NCBI GenBank assembly: GCA_020442545.1
Contig: JAGRJX010000217.1
Span: 1 to 17,597, forward strand
DNA from: Lysobacterales bacterium
GTDB lineage: Bacteria; Pseudomonadota; Gammaproteobacteria; Xanthomonadales; Xanthomonadaceae
Direction: 5' to 3'
DNA: 17,597 nt
Shown: positions 15,353-17,597 of the stretch, piece after piece
Layout of the letters: every line of letters starts with the position of its first letter
Numbering within the stretch: position 1 is the stretch's first letter
Translations under genes and position numbers: made by a program
Notes under the pieces: generated by a model
What the model saw: the letters and a program-made list of their open reading frames with translations, nothing else
Database searches by the model: none
Told to the model about the DNA's origin: nothing

Positions 15353-16216
15353 TCAACCACCCGCTGGCGGCGGCTTGTAGCCGAAGGTGCCGCTCAGGAC
15401 TTCTTCGCTGCCCGCATAGTCCTCGGCAGCTGCCGGCACAAAGCGGCTGGCACCGATCTCCACCAGCACTTCATACAGGCTTTCGTCTTCGTGCAGGGCA
15501 AGCAGGGCGTCGCGGACAGCGATCCGGACATCCTCGGGGACGCTGCTGGCCGCGGACACGGTGATGCCCGGAAACTCCTTCGAGGCAGCGACTTCAACCA
15601 GGTTCGGGTACAGGTCGGCGATGTGCCTGGGCACCATGGCGGCTTCGCCTTCGCCGGCAAAGACAATCTCGACAGCTTCGCGCCAGGACGTGGCTTCGGA
15701 CTTCACTTCTGGCTGCGCCAGCGGGTTGGTGTACATGCCGTTGAGCAGGGCAATTCCCATGCTCGGCGATGGCAGGCAGGCCACGCGGTAGCCGATCAGG
15801 CCATCGATGCCGTTGTCGGCATAATCTGGCTGTGCAATCAGGCGGTAGCTGGTGGGTTCCGCCACGCGCGCCAGTGGGACAAACTGCTGGCGGAGCATGC
15901 GGTATTCAACGAACGGAGCGTCCTCGATGGTGAAGTCCACCGGCGTCGCATTGCGCAGATCCCGCCAGTAAAAATGGTAGTTTCGCGTGGTGACCAGTTC
16001 GAAGTGATGCCCGGTCGACTTGTCCAGATAGTCCAGCAGCGGCTTGTAGATCAGAGCCAGCTGGTCGGGTGGATAATTCGGCTCGATGGTGATGCTGAAG
16101 TCGTCCGCTCGTGCGCTGGCGAGGGAAATGACCGCGAGCAGTGCCACTAGCGGACCCGTCAGCCTGATGGCGCTGCGCGCGTGGCCGCTGCGGACGCGTT
16201 CGGTTGCGATGCTCAT
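15353..16216 (-). CDS. PhnD/SsuA-like periplasmic substrate-binding protein
   Basis: A 287-aa protein with an N-terminal export signal (Arg-rich start, hydrophobic 20-33, cleavage near ASARA at 33-37). The mature part begins DDFSITIEPNYPPDQL and continues YKPLLDYLDKSTG, the standard opening of the PF12974 phosphonate/phosphite-binding family. It then has DFTIEDAPFVEYR, where these proteins read out the ligand pocket, and a conserved second lobe (GYRVACLPSPSMG). The start at 16216 is fixed by GGAGGT five bases upstream; the frame is open to 16297 but that extension has no ribosome-binding site. No ABC permease or ATPase gene is adjacent, so transport is not assured; solitary members can serve sensing or redox roles. 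The ligand is unknown. It lies downstream of ygfZ with a 151-nt gap that holds a repeated motif. Confidence 0.85.
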   Translation of the reverse strand: MSIATERVRSGHARSAIRLTGPLVALLAVISLASARADDFSITIEPNYPPDQLALIYKPLLDYLDKSTGHHFELVTTRNYHFYWRDLRNATPVDFTIEDAPFVEYRMLRQQFVPLARVAEPTSYRLIAQPDYADNGIDGLIGYRVACLPSPSMGIALLNGMYTNPLAQPEVKSEATSWREAVEIVFAGEGEAAMVPRHIADLYPNLVEVAASKEFPGITVSAASSVPEDVRIAVRDALLALHEDESLYEVLVEIGASRFVPAAAEDYAGSEEVLSGTFGYKPPPAGG

Positions 16217-16234
16217 TGTGACCTCCGTCCCCAT

Positions 16235-16298
16235 GTTTGCGCATGGCAAGTTTGCCCATGGTGATAGCACGAATGCCGGTTCTTCGCCATTGCCCATG
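16235..16298. promoter_or_regulatory. Repeated TTGCSCATG motif upstream of the PhnD-like gene
   Basis: GTTTGCGCATGG (16235-16246) and GTTTGCCCATGG (16250-16261) are 11-of-12 identical direct repeats with a 15-bp period; a third core, TTGCCCATG, is at 16290-16298. The first two also frame GGCAAGTTTGCC (16245-16256), a near-palindrome. They lie 20-80 bp upstream of the start codon on the coding (minus) strand, suiting a regulator binding site. No regulator is known. Confidence 0.35.
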
Positions 16299-16367
16299 CG
16301 GCAAACAGGCCAAATCTGCCGGTTCGTATCGCAGGCTCCGGCGCTGCCTCACATCGGGGAAAGCGGC

Positions 16368-17282
16368 TCAATGCGGCAGCAGGTCGAGCAGCGGGACGCG
16401 CCGGGCCGGCTGGCCGGCGACATGGGGTGAGCTGTTCTCGTCGAGGATGCAGAGCGCCTCGATGCCGGCGGGGGTGTGGACAACATTCAGCAGCGAGGAA
16501 ATGACGCGGGACTCGGCGTCGCTCACGTTGGTGCCAACCCCGGCGGCAACGTCGGGTGCCAGCGCGAGGCGGCAAAGTCGACGCTTGGCCTTGCCGAGGA
16601 AGTGCGTGCGCGACACGACTTCCTGACCTGGATAGCAGCCCTTCTTGACGCTGAATGCGCGCAGCCGGTCAAGCGCGAGCATCTGCGGCGTGAACTGCTC
16701 GGATTGAGTGCCGTCAAGATGGGGAAGCCCGGCGCGCAGGTCGCAGGCAAGCCATTCGGCTAAGTCGTCGGGCTCGGGAAGCGGGCCGGGTGCGGAGCCC
16801 GCAAACAGCTGAAGGCGGCGCTGGCGTGCCCCGTCGCCATCGGCAGTGCCAAAGTGCAGGATCGTCGAGCCGTCGGGCTTGATGCGGGCATTGCAGTCGG
16901 GTGGTTCGGTGGAATCGATGAAGCGGCCTGCAAATCGCCAATGATCCATGGCGATGATCTTGACTTTGCTGCGGAAAACAAAGCGCTGCAGTGCGCCGGC
17001 CAGATCGCCAGCCGGCATGTCGGGCAACAGCAACCAGAGCGTTTCCGGGTCGAGACGCAGCGCCAGACACAGCGCGATAACGCGCCCTTTGGGGCTGAGC
17101 CAGCCGCTCCATTGCCACGTGCCATCGGTCAGCCGGCCAACGTCGTTCATCAGCTGCGACTGGGCGAAAGCCAGTGCATCCGGGCCCTGGATGGCCAGTG
17201 TGGACCAGCCGGAAAGGGCAAAAGACGCGCTTTCGGCAGCGTCCTGCTGGAGGGCCTGAGGTGAATCCAACTTGCCGATCAT
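16368..17282 (-). CDS. ygfZ: YgfZ/GcvT-like folate-binding Fe-S cluster maintenance protein
   Basis: A 304-aa cytosolic protein of the YgfZ/IBA57 family, which uses tetrahydrofolate and supports assembly or repair of certain Fe-S enzymes; E. coli YgfZ also affects tRNA methylthiolation. The diagnostic motif KKGCYPGQE is at 213-221 with the essential Cys216, followed by VVSRTHFLGKAKRRL. The N-terminal GcvT-like part (IQGPDALAFAQSQLMNDV, GWLSPKGRVIA) is normal. Length is close to E. coli YgfZ (326 aa). ATG 17282 is the likely start, though the only purine-rich element (AGG) is unusually far upstream. It diverges from the DUF1674/SdhAF4-like and sdhC genes, which fits a role in maturing succinate dehydrogenase and other Fe-S proteins. 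Confidence 0.92.
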   Translation of the reverse strand: MIGKLDSPQALQQDAAESASFALSGWSTLAIQGPDALAFAQSQLMNDVGRLTDGTWQWSGWLSPKGRVIALCLALRLDPETLWLLLPDMPAGDLAGALQRFVFRSKVKIIAMDHWRFAGRFIDSTEPPDCNARIKPDGSTILHFGTADGDGARQRRLQLFAGSAPGPLPEPDDLAEWLACDLRAGLPHLDGTQSEQFTPQMLALDRLRAFSVKKGCYPGQEVVSRTHFLGKAKRRLCRLALAPDVAAGVGTNVSDAESRVISSLLNVVHTPAGIEALCILDENSSPHVAGQPARRVPLLDLLPH

Positions 17283-17324
17283 GGGGGTGCGTATTAACCT
17301 TTCCGCTTCGACAGAACCGTTCAG

Positions 17325-17498
17325 ATGATAGGCCAGAGCCCGACCCCCGCGCAGCCGGAACCCGATCCAGAGACCCGTGACGAGGTGTCACCGGTTGCGG
17401 ATTCGAAGGCAGCGGCGGTCGAGCACGGTGGTCGCGACGGCCCGGAACCCACGCGCTACGGCGACTGGGAAAAGAACGGCCGCTGCATTGACTTCTGA
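17325..17498 (+). CDS. DUF1674 / SdhAF4-like succinate dehydrogenase assembly factor, 57 aa
   Basis: ATG 17325 opens a 57-aa frame ending GPEPTRYGDWEKNGRCIDF. This C-terminal block (P-T-R-Y-G-D-W-E-x-x-G-R-C-x-D-F) is the signature of DUF1674, the bacterial relatives of SDHAF4 (Sdh8), which binds the flavinated SdhA subunit and helps it join SdhB. The first ~38 residues are Pro/Glu/Ala-rich and probably disordered, as in the family. The sdhC start 62 bp downstream supports the assignment strongly. No strong Shine-Dalgarno is seen, and the gene is short enough to be missed by default gene callers. Confidence 0.88.
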   Translation: MIGQSPTPAQPEPDPETRDEVSPVADSKAAAVEHGGRDGPEPTRYGDWEKNGRCIDF

Positions 17499-17560
17499 CC
17501 TGCAAAGCTGACCGCGTTCCGTCGTCCGATTGTCCATCAGCCACCGAATTGGAAGCCGCC

Positions 17561-17597
17561 ATGGCGTCGTCGCAACGACCGCTTTCCCCCTTCATGC
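17561..17597 (+). CDS. sdhC: Start of succinate dehydrogenase cytochrome b556 subunit (sdhC), cut by window edge
   Basis: The final ATG frame reads MASSQRPLSPFM before the window ends. The R-P-L-S-P opening is the conserved N-terminus of SdhC, the membrane heme b subunit of complex II. GGAA ten bases before the ATG is the ribosome-binding site. The preceding DUF1674 gene supports the call; only 12 codons are visible, so the rest is inferred. Confidence 0.7.
   Translation, partial: MASSQRPLSPFM

Noticed and set aside
14881..15564. Plus-strand frame across the repeat element and the end of the PhnD-like gene
   Set aside because: It runs through inverted repeats and antisense coding sequence, with no motif; not a gene.

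Overview
The window reads as ordinary chromosomal DNA of a high-GC gammaproteobacterium. The gene set (an E. coli-order deoCABD operon, YgfZ, a bacterial tricorn-type protease, DUF1428/YbaA, and an sdhC start preceded by a DUF1674 gene) would fit Xanthomonadales/Lysobacterales or a close relative. That placement is inferred from gene content and base composition judged by eye. No rRNA, tRNA, CRISPR array, phage gene or transposase was recognised.

Layout: (1) 1-672, minus: the N-terminal 224 residues of an SRAP/HMCES-type abasic-site protein, cut off by the window edge. (2) 1095-5296, plus: deoC, deoA, deoB and deoD, a complete deoxynucleoside catabolic operon with 1-3 nt gaps from deoA onward. 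(3) 5584-5715, plus: a tiny oxidoreductase-like (PF09791-type) protein, convergent with a periplasmic MBL-fold hydrolase (5750-6652, minus). (4) 7069-10356, plus: an exported tricorn-family S41 protease. (5) 10477-12912, plus: a membrane PAS-GGDEF-EAL protein. (6) 13038-13397, minus: a DUF1428 protein, divergent from a two-gene unit (13558-14962, plus) of a ubiquitin-like MoaD/ThiS protein and an Asp-box beta-propeller protein. (7) 14980-15251: a gene-free, 272-bp inverted-repeat element with a long internal hairpin. (8) 15353-17282, minus: a solitary PhnD-like binding protein downstream of ygfZ. (9) 17325 to the end, plus: a 57-aa DUF1674/SdhAF4-like protein followed by the first codons of sdhC.

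How the genes work together: DeoD and DeoA split deoxynucleosides with phosphate, DeoB isomerises deoxyribose-1-phosphate to the 5-phosphate, and DeoC cleaves that to glyceraldehyde-3-phosphate and acetaldehyde. At the right edge, ygfZ (Fe-S cluster maintenance) diverges from a succinate dehydrogenase assembly factor and the sdh operon, a coherent respiratory-complex maturation neighbourhood. The other genes look like independent housekeeping or signalling units.

The most unusual DNA is the element at 14980-15251. It has 31-bp terminal inverted repeats (29 of 31 matching) and a possible 4-bp target duplication. Starting exactly at the inner edge of the left repeat is a 98-nt hairpin in which all six imperfections of the 29-pair stem are G-U compatible on the plus strand. 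It may be a MITE, a structured RNA, or both. The MoaD-like/propeller pair is the protein-level system whose function is least obvious.
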